Assembly (NCBI RefSeq): GCF_018332655.1
Contig: NZ_BOQL01000038.1
Span: 62,001 to 126,000, forward strand
Source: Actinoplanes auranticolor
GTDB taxonomy: Bacteria; Actinomycetota; Actinomycetes; Mycobacteriales; Micromonosporaceae
Length of the DNA stretch: 64,000 nt
Direction: 5' to 3'
Both the position numbers and the translations under genes were made by a program. Numbering within the stretch: position 1 is the first letter of the stretch; every line of letters begins with the position of its first letter. This document shows, in pieces, positions 49,852-58,958 of this stretch. The notes under the pieces are model-generated. The model was not told where the DNA came from. It was given only the letters and a program-made list of their open reading frames with translations, and searched no databases.

Positions 49852-50747
49852 CCACGACCAGCAACGTCGCCGCTCCCCCGGCGACGCCCGTACCGCAGCA
49901 CCGTTCCGCGGCGCGGCGCCGCACGCCGGCCTCCATGGCCGGGGCCGCCGTGAAGTACACGCTCGTGCTGCTCTTCCTGATCATCGTGCTCATGCCGGCC
50001 TACGTGCTGGTCGTCACCAGCTTCAAATCGGGCTCCGAGATCGGCGTCTCCGGACAGTGGGACCTGCCTGAGCGCTGGACCACCGAGTCATGGGCCAAGG
50101 CGTGGAGCGCCCTGCGACCGTCGTTCCTGCGCACGATCGAACTCGCTGTGCCGGTGGCCCTGATCTCCTCACTGCTCGGCGCGGCGAACGGCTTCGTCCT
50201 GTCGCGCTGGCGTTTCCCCGGCGCCGACGTGGTCTTCACGTTGATCCTGTTCGGGATGTTCATTCCCTACCAGGCCGTCATGATTCCGCTGCGTGACATC
50301 GTCACGACGATCGGACTGCCACCGGGTATCCCCACCCTGATCTTCGTGCACTCCGTGTACGGCATCCCGATCTGCACGCTCATCTTCCGCAACTACTACG
50401 CCACGACCGTGCCCGAGGACATCGTCGAGGCGAGCCGGGTCGACGGCGCCGGGCTGCTGCGCACCTTCCGGTCGGTCATCCTGCCGGTGTCGATCCCGGG
50501 CTTCGTCGTCACGATCATCTGGCAGTTCACCTCCGCCTGGAACGACTTCCTCTTCGCGATCTTTCTGTCCAACACCCGCAACGGCCCCATCACCATCGCC
50601 CTGAACGCACTGGCCGGCGCGCAGTCCCCGGACTATGCGGCGGCGATGGCCGGCGCTCTGATCACCAGCCTGCCCACACTGGTGGTGTACATCCTGCTCG
50701 GCAGATGGTTCATCGGCGGGCTGATGGCCGGATCCGTCAAGAGCTGA
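49848..50747 (+). CDS. Sugar ABC transporter permease (MalG type)
   Basis: 299 residues, six membrane helices after an Ala/Pro-rich cytoplasmic N-terminus. EAA loop DIVEASRVDGAGLLRTFRSV at about 190. Second permease of the pair; last gene of the operon. The strong hairpins at 50752-50803 follow four bases after the stop. The missing ATPase must be supplied in trans. Confidence 0.92.
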   Translation: MTTTSNVAAPPATPVPQHRSAARRRTPASMAGAAVKYTLVLLFLIIVLMPAYVLVVTSFKSGSEIGVSGQWDLPERWTTESWAKAWSALRPSFLRTIELAVPVALISSLLGAANGFVLSRWRFPGADVVFTLILFGMFIPYQAVMIPLRDIVTTIGLPPGIPTLIFVHSVYGIPICTLIFRNYYATTVPEDIVEASRVDGAGLLRTFRSVILPVSIPGFVVTIIWQFTSAWNDFLFAIFLSNTRNGPITIALNALAGAQSPDYAAAMAGALITSLPTLVVYILLGRWFIGGLMAGSVKS

Positions 50748-50751
50748 CGAG

Positions 50752-50803
50752 CCGCCGAGGCTTCGGCGGGGCGGGCGCTCGCGGCTGGAGCGAGACGCCC
50801 GCC
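50752..50803 (+). terminator. Tandem hairpin terminator after sugar ABC operon
   Basis: Stem 1: CCGCCGA (50752-50758) with TCGGCGG (50763-50769). Stem 2: GGCGGGCG (50770-50777) with CGCCCGCC (50796-50803). There is no T-tract, as is common for high-GC actinobacterial terminators. The position directly behind the operon's last stop fits termination. Confidence 0.55.
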
Positions 50804-50839
50804 TCGTCGATGCCGGCTCAAGAGTGGCCGGGCTGAGGA

Positions 50840-51571
50840 TCAGGCCCGGGTGAACGTCCAGGTCACGTCCGGACCGTTGGCGCGGGTACGCAGCCGCAGC
50901 GTCTGACCCGCGCACTCATAGGTCCCGCCGCGCAGAATCGGCTGAACGTCGACGGCGCCGGCGGCACCGGGCAACGTGTCCCGGGTGATGTCGGCGAGGT
51001 TGACCCCGTCGAGCAGGGTGACGGTGAACGGTTCGCTGAGCCGTACGGTCGCGTTCAGGTCGCTCCAGCTGATGCGTCCCTGGGGGATCCAGCGCCCCGT
51101 GCCATCGCTGCCGTCGAAAGTGACCGATCCCCGGAAGGACCCCTTGTACGCGACCGTGCCGCGCACGTCCGCGCCGGCGGCCTCTGCCGTGAAGGTCAGT
51201 GGCTTCGCTGCCCGGAAATCGACCTCTGTCCGACCGTCGGGGTCGACCGTCACCGCCGTACCCGTCCCGCCGGCGATGCGACCACGCGCATCACCGATAC
51301 TGCCGGCCGACGCCACGCCCGTGGCCCGCCACCGCCCGGTGACGCAGGACGGCGCGGGATCCGCCGACGGAGTCACGGCAGAGGTCGGCTCGGCTCCCGG
51401 CGGGGTCGAGGCACCGGGCGGGACGGGAGCTCCCGGCGGGGCGGAGGTCGCCGGCATGGTGGCCGTCGGTGAGGTGGGCGAGCCTGCGGCGGAGGGGTCC
51501 GTGTCGTCGTCCCCGCAGGCTGCGACACCGGTCAGGAGCACTGCGGCGAGAATCATCCGATCGATCCTCAT
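50840..51571 (-). CDS. Lipoprotein with Pro/Thr-rich linker and beta-rich domain
   Basis: 243 residues. Signal peptide with lipobox GVAAC; an about 55-residue linker rich in Pro, Ala and Thr (PPGAPVPPGASTPPGAEPTS); then a beta-strand-rich domain (about 80-243: CVTGRWRATGVASAG, TVAYKGSFRGSVTFDGSDGT, VRLSEPFTVTLLDGVNLADI) ending TWTFTRA with two Cys. Looks like a wall-exposed lipoprotein; function unknown. ATG 51571 with AAGGTGATCACC upstream; ATG 51580 is an alternative. Direct-repeat site 84 bp upstream. Confidence 0.8.
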   Translation of the reverse strand: MRIDRMILAAVLLTGVAACGDDDTDPSAAGSPTSPTATMPATSAPPGAPVPPGASTPPGAEPTSAVTPSADPAPSCVTGRWRATGVASAGSIGDARGRIAGGTGTAVTVDPDGRTEVDFRAAKPLTFTAEAAGADVRGTVAYKGSFRGSVTFDGSDGTGRWIPQGRISWSDLNATVRLSEPFTVTLLDGVNLADITRDTLPGAAGAVDVQPILRGGTYECAGQTLRLRTRANGPDVTWTFTRA

Positions 51572-51654
51572 GGTGATCACCTTCTTGTCCGGGAGCGGAA
51601 TCGATGCATCTCCCTGGCATTACCCGGGAGTCACGCGGTCGTGTGGCCGTCCCG

Positions 51655-51669
51655 TGACAGTTCGTTGAC
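51655..51669 (-). promoter_or_regulatory. GTCA-N7-GTCA direct-repeat site
   Basis: Plus strand TGACAGTTCGTTGAC, exact with preferred core AGTTCGT. 84 bp upstream of the lipoprotein gene (start 51571), usual orientation. Confidence 0.6.
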
Positions 51670-51846
51670 CGTTTCGCCGGCGTGCGGTCCCCCGCGTGGA
51701 TGCTCGGGAGGTACAGCAGAGGACACCACGGTCGTGACACCCAAGCCGCGGCCCAGCCGCGCTGTAGGTGACGCCGAGGAGCGCAGCCGGCAACGCCGTG
51801 CGGCATCGACCGTGTTCGTGGCGGCTCCTCCGGGTAGGGCGCCGCC

Positions 51847-53304
51847 ATGAAGGTCCATTTCGAGCAACGTCGCAGGACGATGAACCGCCGGGCAGCGCGG
51901 CCGCTGGAACGTTTCGGGCTCGAGGCGTCAGCGGGTCTCACAGCAGTCATCGTCGCCGGCGCCGCCTTCGCCCTTCTGCTCGGGCTCGTCCGGCAGCGGT
52001 GGGCGTGGTTGGCAGGTTTGGACGAGGCAGTAGCCGCCTCGCTGAACGGGCTGGTGGCCGAAAGCGACATCACCGTCAACATCCTGCGAGCGGTGACCGA
52101 GTTCGGCGGCCGCAACATCCTGACGCTCACGCTACTGATCGGCGCCGGCTACCTGCTCATCCGCCGGCTGCCCCGTCTCGCCGGGTACGCCGCGATCACG
52201 AGCATAGGCGCCCTCATTCTCGACCCGGTGGTCAAACTGCTGGTCGAGCGCCTCCGTCCGGTGGTGGACATGCCGGTCGCGACCGCCCCGGGACCGAGCT
52301 TCCCCAGCGGGCATGCCCTCGGCTCCATCGTCTCCTACGGCGTGCTGCTCTTGATCTTCCTGCCCACCGTGCCTCGCCGGCGAAAGCCTGTCGTCGTCAC
52401 CCTCGTGGCCGGCCTCGTCGTCATGGTCGGGGTCACCCGGATCGCCCTGGGTGTGCACTACCTGACCGACGTGCTGGGTGGCTGGACGCTCGGGATCGCC
52501 TGGCTGGGCGTCACCGCGGTGGCGTTCCGCCACTGGCGTGCCGACGTCGGCCGGCTGATCGCACCGGTCGATGAAGGTCTGGCGCCGGAGGCGGCATCGA
52601 AGCTCACCGCCACCACGGACCGACCGCAGCGGCAACGATCGAGGCTGCAAGTTGTCACCGGATCGGTCGTTGCCGCCGTCCTGGTCATCGGCGCCGTTGT
52701 CGGCGCCGGTGTGCTGGTGACCGCCGTACTGTCCGGCAGCGCCATCGGCCGGGCGGACCGCGCCGCCGTCGCCTGGTTCGCTGCTCACCGCAGTTCGGCC
52801 TGGACCGCCGCCACCGATGCACTCAACACCTTCGGCGACACCGGCGCGGTCATCACCGTCACCATCGCTGTCGGCGGGCTGGCCCTGGCGGTGTTCCGCA
52901 GTTGGCGGCCGATCGCCTTCCTGTGGACGGTGATGGCCGGTGAGGTGGTCATCTTCCTGGTCTCCTCCACCGTGGTGACCAGGGCCCGGCCGGCCGTACA
53001 AACCCTGCAGCCCGACCTGCCGCCCACCGCCAGTTTCCCCTCCGGGCATGTGGCCGGTGCCATCTGTCTGTACGCGGCGATCGCACTGCTCGTCCGGCAG
53101 GCTGCTCCCGGACGGGTCTGGCCGATGATCGCCTGGACCGCCGCTGTGGTGATACCCGCCGGGGTGGCGGTGGCTCGGCTCTACCGCGGCGTGCACCACC
53201 CGAGCGACATCGCCGGCAGCGTCCTGCTCGCTGTCGCCTGGCTCACGGCAGTCTGGTTCATCATGCGTCCCGACCGGCTCGGCGGCCGGAGATCCGCCCA
53301 GTGA
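51847..53304 (+). CDS. Tandem PAP2 phosphatase-superfamily membrane protein
   Basis: 485 residues with two PAP2 halves, each about 220 residues and six helices. First half: KLLVERLRP, PSGHALGSIVSYGVLL, ALGVHYLTDVLGG, the three complete phosphatase motifs. Second half: TRARPAVQTL, PSGHVAGAICLYAAIA, YRGVHHPSDIAGS, where the first motif lacks the usual Lys, so it may be catalytically weak. Likely dephosphorylates lipid phosphates such as undecaprenyl pyrophosphate or phosphatidate outside the membrane; the tandem fusion is unusual. GGTAGGG precedes the ATG. Confidence 0.88.
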   Translation: MKVHFEQRRRTMNRRAARPLERFGLEASAGLTAVIVAGAAFALLLGLVRQRWAWLAGLDEAVAASLNGLVAESDITVNILRAVTEFGGRNILTLTLLIGAGYLLIRRLPRLAGYAAITSIGALILDPVVKLLVERLRPVVDMPVATAPGPSFPSGHALGSIVSYGVLLLIFLPTVPRRRKPVVVTLVAGLVVMVGVTRIALGVHYLTDVLGGWTLGIAWLGVTAVAFRHWRADVGRLIAPVDEGLAPEAASKLTATTDRPQRQRSRLQVVTGSVVAAVLVIGAVVGAGVLVTAVLSGSAIGRADRAAVAWFAAHRSSAWTAATDALNTFGDTGAVITVTIAVGGLALAVFRSWRPIAFLWTVMAGEVVIFLVSSTVVTRARPAVQTLQPDLPPTASFPSGHVAGAICLYAAIALLVRQAAPGRVWPMIAWTAAVVIPAGVAVARLYRGVHHPSDIAGSVLLAVAWLTAVWFIMRPDRLGGRRSAQ

Positions 53305-53336
53305 CCTGGGGAAGCTCGCGCCGCCTCAGCAACGGT

Positions 53337-53972
53337 TCATAGCGTCAGGCAATACTCACGACCCACCGGATCACGTAACGTCGTGCGATCCGCCGTCACC
53401 CGCACGATCGAGGCCCCTGCCGCCGTATGCCGCCGGGCCTCGGTATCTCGATCCGCACACACCAGATGCGGATGCATCCCCGGCGGTCCGTCGCCCACCG
53501 GCTGCATCAGCACGTTCAGCGGCGTGGGCCGCTCACGGGTGAGGGCCTCGCTCCAGAAACGCCCCTCCACGTCGAACAAGGCCGACGGCACGTCCAGACA
53601 CATCCGGTGTCGTCGGCCCTCCGTCTCCGGCCACACCGACTCGCCGCGCCACGGCACCAGACTGAAGGACAGACCGGCAGGCGAGTGCAGATCCACCAGC
53701 CCGTCGCCCCGGTGCAGGATCGTCGCACCTCGCCCGACCATGCGGTCGGCCTCCGCGGTCAGGTCGGACACATGGAGGCGCAGGTGCGTCCGCGCCGGCT
53801 GATCAGCGACGACCTGCATCCGCAGGAAGGCATCACCGTACGCCGGAAGCAGCGTCACGAACGCCTCACCGGTGCCGCACCGCGGCGACAACGTCGAGCC
53901 GGTCACGTCTGCCCAGAACTCCTCCGCAGTACGCAACGGGGAATCGAGGATCCCGGTAAGCCAACGAATCAT
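53337..53972 (-). CDS. VOC/glyoxalase-fold protein, two half-domains
   Basis: 211 residues with two betaalphabetabetabeta repeats: MIRWLTGILDSPLRTAEEFW, RTHLRLHVSDLTAEADRMVG, HRGDGLVDLHSPAGLSFSLV; and MCLDVPSALFDVEGRFWSEA, MHPHLVCADRDTEARRHTAA, TTLRDPVGREYCLTL. Typical of glyoxalase-like proteins with a duplicated module, often resistance or dioxygenase relatives; ligands and metal residues are not assignable by eye. ATG 53972 (MIRWLTG) is the family start; ribosome binding site weak. Confidence 0.82.
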   Translation of the reverse strand: MIRWLTGILDSPLRTAEEFWADVTGSTLSPRCGTGEAFVTLLPAYGDAFLRMQVVADQPARTHLRLHVSDLTAEADRMVGRGATILHRGDGLVDLHSPAGLSFSLVPWRGESVWPETEGRRHRMCLDVPSALFDVEGRFWSEALTRERPTPLNVLMQPVGDGPPGMHPHLVCADRDTEARRHTAAGASIVRVTADRTTLRDPVGREYCLTL

Positions 53973-54059
53973 GCAGGCCATGGTAGGCGGCGGGTCGTCG
54001 TACGGGGCCCGATGTCGCCGTCCACGAGCCGACAGCGCATGTGTCACGAAAGCGTCGCG

Positions 54060-54260
54060 GCGGCGTCCGACGGTGCGGTCAGCGGTATCACCCTCAACGG
54101 GGGAATCTTCGCCGGTCCGTTCGAACACGCCCTACCGATCAGCGGGGTCAAGGCCATCGGCCGCGACGCCGTCATGATCGACGACATTCGCGTCCTGATC
54201 GCCCGCGCCGACGTCGGCGACGCCGCCGACCTCCGTGACCGGTCTTTCTCCGCGCAATAG
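54060..54260 (+). pseudogene. C-terminal remnant of a PRC-barrel protein
   Basis: The frame ending with the stop at 54258-54260 reads GAVSGITLNGGIFAGPFEHA, LPISGVKAIGRDAVMIDDIR, then ADVGDAADLRDRSFSAQ, the second half of a PRC-barrel domain of the kind seen in photosystem/sporulation-linked PRC proteins. Upstream the frame is non-homologous and no start or N-terminal barrel half is present. It is a remnant without expected function, the third PRC-barrel locus in the window. In the 53973-54354 gap it is the only coding trace. Confidence 0.55.
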
Positions 54261-54287
54261 ACGGCTGGCAGCTGTCCGGCTTATCCG

Positions 54288-54302
54288 TGACAGTCGCATG
54301 AA
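54288..54302 (-). promoter_or_regulatory. Near-match direct-repeat site without obvious target
   Basis: Plus strand TGACAGTCGCATGAA: preferred core, one mismatch at the last base. In the usual orientation it would serve a leftward gene, but none starts within 300 bp (the VOC gene starts at 53972). Possibly a leftover promoter of a lost gene. Confidence 0.35.
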
Positions 54303-54354
54303 GAACGCGGTGTCAGGCGACGGTGCCGCGCAGGTGGGGCCTGGCCGGTGTCCG

Positions 54355-56526
54355 CTAATCAGAGGAACCGTGCGCGAGCTTCTCGTTCACCGGCTTCTCG
54401 AACTGAACCTTGCGCTTGCCCTTCATGTGGTCGGCGAGCGTCCGGTAGACCGCAGGGTTGACCTGGCTGTGGCGCAACCGGTCGCGGTGGTTCTGGTAGT
54501 CGGGGTTGACCAGGTAGCCGGCCACGACCAGCGACGTGGTGCCCGCGATCAGCGCGGCGGTCCTGTCCTCGTCGGTGGTCCCCGTCTTGCCGAACACGGG
54601 ATGTCCGACGACGCGCTGTGTGTCAGCGGCGGTGCTGCCGTCGCATCGACCGAGCCGAGCCTTATCGCCGACCGGGCAGCGGGCCGCGTCCAGCGCCGCG
54701 CGCGCCACATCCTTGCTGGTCGCCCGGACGCAGTGCGACTTGCCGACGTTCAGCTTCTCGCCGTCCCGGGTGACGATCCGCTCGACCGGTGTCGGCTCGC
54801 AGTACCTGCCGTCCGCGGCCAGCGTGGCGTACGCGTTCGCCATGTCCAGAGGCGTCGTGGCTGATACGCCGAGGGTGAAGGCGCCCCACTGGTGTGCTCG
54901 CTTCGGGGAGGCGAACTTCGCGTCGTTCGAGGATCGGAACTTCACACCGAACCTCTTGGCGACCGCCACCGCGTTCTCGGCGCCGATCCGCTCCTGCAGC
55001 GGAACGAAGTAGGTGTTGATGGATTTACCGAAGCCGGTCCACATGTTGTAGCGACCCACGCCACCGCCGCCGGCGTTGCTGGGGCACCAGAAGCGCGTGC
55101 CGGGGCAGGCAGAGTCGTTGCCGCGGTCGACGATGTAGCGGGTCCTGGCCCGCTTCTCGGTCTTGATGGTGTAGTCCAGCGGGTAGCCCGCTTCCAACGC
55201 GGCGACGATCGTGAAGATCTTCATGACCGAACCGGCCTGGTAGCCGGTGATGTCGCCGCCTCCGGTGAGTAGCGGGTTGGTCGTGTTCGGGTACGAGCCA
55301 CGGATGCCCTTGGCGGCCTTCTTCGGATCGGAACTCAGCCCGTTCTGCGGATCCGACGGATCGTCCAGCTTGTACCGCCGGTTGGCGGCCAGCAGCCGTA
55401 CCTTGCCATTGCCGGGTTCGACCGCGGCGAGCAGCAGGGCGTTCTTGTTCTTCTGGGAGATCAGCTGGGCGATGCGGCGCCGAGCGTCCTGCTGGGCGTC
55501 GACGTCCAGAGTCGTGGTAATCCGATAACCACCACTCTTCAGGCGACGCTCCCGGTCGTACGCGTTCGTTCCGAACTCCGCGCGACTCATCCACCAGCGG
55601 TAGAAGTAGTCACAGAAGAAGCCCCAGTTGTTCTTGGCCACCGACACGCAGCCGTTTCCGACCGGCTTGAGCTTGCGCGGTATGACCTCCTTCTTCGCGG
55701 CGGCCGCCTCGGCGGCGGTGATCACGCCCATCTCGAGCATGCCGGGAATGACATAGCTGTTTCGGCGCTGTCGGATCAGCTCATGACCGTCCCGGCTGGC
55801 AGGGTTCATACTCGTCGGCGCCTTCACGATGCCGGCCAGCATGGCGGCCTCGCCGATCGTGAGGTCCTCGGGCTTCTTGCGGAAGTAGAGGTAGCTGGCG
55901 GCAGACACGCCATACGCCCGGTTGCCGAAAGGGACGATGTTCAGGTAGCGCTCCAGGATCTGGTCCTTGGACAGTCGCTTCTCCACCTGCAGCGCATACT
56001 TCATCTCGGAGACTTTGCGTTCGGCCGTGTCCTCGGTCGCGTCGACCACCTGCTGCGGTGTGGTCGCCGAGTACGCCAGCGACATCCGGACCCACTGCAT
56101 CGTGATCGTCGACGCTCCCTGCTTGGACCTGCCGTTGTTGTTGTTCACCAAGGCCCGGGCGACACCCTTGAGGTCGACGCCGTTGTGGTGGTAGAACTCC
56201 CGGTCCTCGGCCGCCACGATCGCGTCGCGCATGTGTTCCGAGATGTCCTTCAACGGCACGTCGCTGCGGAATTCGTCGTAGAACTGCGCGATCTGGGTCT
56301 TGTTGTCCGACGCGTAGATCCGGGTGATCTGCGGCGCTCTGACATCCTGGAGTTCGCTGGGCAAGCTCGCAAAGGTCTGGCCGCCGGCCTTGGCCATCAG
56401 ACCCGACATGGCCACCGCCGGAAAAGCCGCCGCGGCCACGACAACTCCGGCGAGCGCACCACAGAGCAGCAGCGAGAACGTATTGAAGTAGACGGTGTGC
56501 TCGCGTCGACGCTTCCAGGACCTCAT
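54355..56526 (-). CDS. Bifunctional class A penicillin-binding protein
   Basis: 723 residues. One N-terminal membrane helix (about 17-40). GT51 glycosyltransferase domain (about 75-270) with AAEDREFYHHNGVD (catalytic Glu), SKQGASTITMQW and RYLNIVPFGNRAYG. Transpeptidase domain (about 380-690) with S-x-x-K in GYQAGSVMKIF, S-x-N in GKSINTYF and K-T-G in VFGKTGTTDEDRTA. Role: peptidoglycan polymerisation and cross-linking. Two Cys-rich insertions (ACPGTRFWCPSNAGGGG; RCPVGDKARLGRC) are notable, and PASTA repeats are absent. ATG 56526 follows GAAAGGTGGTGCG. Confidence 0.93.
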   Translation of the reverse strand: MRSWKRRREHTVYFNTFSLLLCGALAGVVVAAAAFPAVAMSGLMAKAGGQTFASLPSELQDVRAPQITRIYASDNKTQIAQFYDEFRSDVPLKDISEHMRDAIVAAEDREFYHHNGVDLKGVARALVNNNNGRSKQGASTITMQWVRMSLAYSATTPQQVVDATEDTAERKVSEMKYALQVEKRLSKDQILERYLNIVPFGNRAYGVSAASYLYFRKKPEDLTIGEAAMLAGIVKAPTSMNPASRDGHELIRQRRNSYVIPGMLEMGVITAAEAAAAKKEVIPRKLKPVGNGCVSVAKNNWGFFCDYFYRWWMSRAEFGTNAYDRERRLKSGGYRITTTLDVDAQQDARRRIAQLISQKNKNALLLAAVEPGNGKVRLLAANRRYKLDDPSDPQNGLSSDPKKAAKGIRGSYPNTTNPLLTGGGDITGYQAGSVMKIFTIVAALEAGYPLDYTIKTEKRARTRYIVDRGNDSACPGTRFWCPSNAGGGGVGRYNMWTGFGKSINTYFVPLQERIGAENAVAVAKRFGVKFRSSNDAKFASPKRAHQWGAFTLGVSATTPLDMANAYATLAADGRYCEPTPVERIVTRDGEKLNVGKSHCVRATSKDVARAALDAARCPVGDKARLGRCDGSTAADTQRVVGHPVFGKTGTTDEDRTAALIAGTTSLVVAGYLVNPDYQNHRDRLRHSQVNPAVYRTLADHMKGKRKVQFEKPVNEKLAHGSSD

Positions 56527-56951
56527 CGCACCACCTTTCGGAACTCGGTCATCATCGACCACCGCCCACCCTTCCCCGGCATCGGACGCTCACGCGAACC
56601 GGGCTTACGGGATCCCGGATCCACCAGGACGGCCCTGCCGCCGGTCGCCACAGACACGGCGTATCGCGGCACGGCTCGGATTCGACCAACACTTCACCAT
56701 CTTTGTGACGATCCACGATCAGTACGCCTGCGCTCTGGTGACACCTGCTGAAGGCGCCAAGGCCGGCGAACCGCCGCCGGACATCGGCGTACTGGCCCAC
56801 TTTCCCGTCCGCGCGACGAAGCACATCGGGCGGGGCTCTGCATGCCGCGCCGCGTCGGTCACTTCGCGGCAGGTCTCGGCGGCCTGAGGACCGCAGTGCC
56901 AGTCAGGAGCTCAGAAGCAGCTTTCCGGCACCACGTCCATGGCGATCACCA

Positions 56952-57410
56952 CTAACCCGCCCGGTCGAGCCGGGCAAGGATCGCTTCCATCTGGGCGATC
57001 TCCTCCCGTTGGGTCCGGACGATCTGCCGACAGAGCCGGACAGTTTCGGGATCGGTGAGCTGTGCCCGCTCACAGGTCTTGATGGCGATCGAGTGGTGCG
57101 GAATCATCGAGCGCGACAGCTGCTGGTCACCGACGAAGGTCTGGGTGCGGATGGCGGCGAAGGCTCCACCGAAGACCAGAGCGCTGACGGCGAGCAGTGC
57201 CACGTTGACGCGCGGCTTCGGGAACATGCGCCACATGGCGAGGACCATGACGATGATCATGGGTGCCACCATGGCGACGGCCATGGAGAAGCGGTTGAGG
57301 TTGAGCCAGATGTGGTCGAAGTCCCAGACGCCGCTGTACGTCAGCGCCCACATGACAAAGAAGTGCACGGTGATCGCCGCGGCGAGGGTCGCGTAGGGCC
57401 TGCCCTTCAT
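56952..57410 (-). CDS. DUF305-like membrane protein
   Basis: 152 residues. Three N-terminal membrane helices (ATLAAAITVHFFVMWALTYS; FSMAVAMVAPMIIVMVLAMW; ALLAVSALVFGGAFAAI) followed by an outside helical domain with QLSRSMIPHHSIAIKTCERA and EEIAQMEAILARL, reminiscent of DUF305/copper-binding M-x2-HH motifs. Family suggests metal handling at the membrane; not proven here. GGAGAGAAGTCG precedes the ATG. Confidence 0.75.
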   Translation of the reverse strand: MKGRPYATLAAAITVHFFVMWALTYSGVWDFDHIWLNLNRFSMAVAMVAPMIIVMVLAMWRMFPKPRVNVALLAVSALVFGGAFAAIRTQTFVGDQQLSRSMIPHHSIAIKTCERAQLTDPETVRLCRQIVRTQREEIAQMEAILARLDRAG

Positions 57411-57605
57411 CGACTTCTCTCCTTGTCCCTGCGGCCCGGTGCCACAGACGGCCCTGACTACCCACCGGCACTCGTCCCGACCCGTACGTGCGGACAGGAG
57501 TCCTGGGCTGCTCGATCGTCGGGGTGAGCGCAAGCTGAGCACCCCGATGGTGGCCGTGGTGATCCCACCCCGGTTATGGATCGCCGGAACTGTTCCCGAA
57601 GGGGC

Positions 57606-58958
57606 TCACCCGTGCGCTCCCGCCTCGAGAAGGACCTGCCGGACGAGCCCCGCCTCCACCGTGACCCGCAGTCGATCCGCATCGAGGAGCTCCTGTCGTT
57701 CCGTCGCCGCCACCAGGATGCCGAGATGCTCCTCGATCAACCGTTGATGTCCCGGTCTGCTGGTCGACCAAGCCAACTCACGCAGCAGGGAGAACAGCCG
57801 GGTCGTCACCTCAGGGTCGCCGACTCCGTAGTGCCGGGGCTGGGTCAGGGCAAGGTCGAGCAGCGTACGCAGGTCGGGTCGGCGCAGCGCCACCCGCACC
57901 TGCCCCTGGTCGTCGCGCACGAGCGAAGGCCCGAGATCACGGCCCGCCGCTGTGCACAGCAGCGCCGAGATGTACCCGAGGGCGTGGACCGCGGTCGTCG
58001 GGTCGTTGACGCCCGGGGAGAGCGCCTTGACCGCGACGTCGACGAGTTGGCGCAGGCCGAACGCGATGTCCTCGGTCGCTGTCCGCTCGAAGCCGGTCCT
58101 GATCGCTTTCCGCACCCGCTGCTGCACCTGCGTGACAGTTTCCTCGTCGAGAGCGCCGCCGTCATTGCGCCAGACATTTCCCACGGGTGTTCCTGCGACG
58201 AGAAACTCTCCCGGCAGCCGATCGATCGACACCACAGCGTCGGCGCCCGCAGCCGCGGCGAGCAACGCACGCTCGTCCGTGGACGTGAGGAAACCGGAGC
58301 GCCCCATACGCAGTGGCACCGCAGTCGCCGGTGTGGTGGGTGCGACCGGCTCACCCTCATCTGCGGGGGACCCGGTCAGCAGATTGTCCATGACCTCCGA
58401 CGTCTCGGCGTGGACCTCCTTCAGCAGCGACTCCACGCGCAGCTGCCGGGCCAGGTGCGCCAGGAAGACCACAAGCCCGAGAACGCTGCCCAGGCCCAGG
58501 ATGAACGCCAGGGACACCGACAACTGAGGCACAAACGCGGACGGCGAGTCGAGCGACGCCCGGACGGTACGCAGGACAGTCAGCGCATAGGTGAAGGTCG
58601 CCAGTAGCAGGGCCAAGGTCGCGTGCACAACCCGATCGCGAGTGAAGGTCCGCAGCAGCCGCGGTGAGAACTGGCTGCTGGCCAACTGCAACGTCACCAC
58701 GGTCAGTGAGAAGGTCAGCGATGTCACCGTGACCAGGGAACCGGCGATGACCGACAACACGGTGCGGGCCGCGTCCGGGCCACCGGAGAACAGATATCCC
58801 GTGACCGCGTCCGGAAAGGTTCCGACCACGCGTGCGTCCAGCGCCGGCAACGCGATGCCGAGACCCGCAGCGGTGAGTACCCCGAGCGCAGGAATCGGCC
58901 ACAGCTGTGTACGCCAAGCCTCGCGCAGCACTGCCCAGCGTCGTGAATCGTCGCTCAT
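57606..58958 (-). CDS. DUF2254 family membrane protein
   Basis: 450 residues: four N-terminal membrane helices (about 15-165), then a large cytoplasmic domain. LSVIAGSLVTVTSLTFSLTV, VVTLQLASSQFSPRLLRTF, RDRVVHATLALLLATFTYAL and FGLRQLVDVAVKALSPGVND are strongly diagnostic of DUF2254. Function unknown; found beside cell-envelope and metabolism genes in many bacteria. Single gene here. Confidence 0.88.
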   Translation of the reverse strand: MSDDSRRWAVLREAWRTQLWPIPALGVLTAAGLGIALPALDARVVGTFPDAVTGYLFSGGPDAARTVLSVIAGSLVTVTSLTFSLTVVTLQLASSQFSPRLLRTFTRDRVVHATLALLLATFTYALTVLRTVRASLDSPSAFVPQLSVSLAFILGLGSVLGLVVFLAHLARQLRVESLLKEVHAETSEVMDNLLTGSPADEGEPVAPTTPATAVPLRMGRSGFLTSTDERALLAAAAGADAVVSIDRLPGEFLVAGTPVGNVWRNDGGALDEETVTQVQQRVRKAIRTGFERTATEDIAFGLRQLVDVAVKALSPGVNDPTTAVHALGYISALLCTAAGRDLGPSLVRDDQGQVRVALRRPDLRTLLDLALTQPRHYGVGDPEVTTRLFSLLRELAWSTSRPGHQRLIEEHLGILVAATERQELLDADRLRVTVEAGLVRQVLLEAGAHG

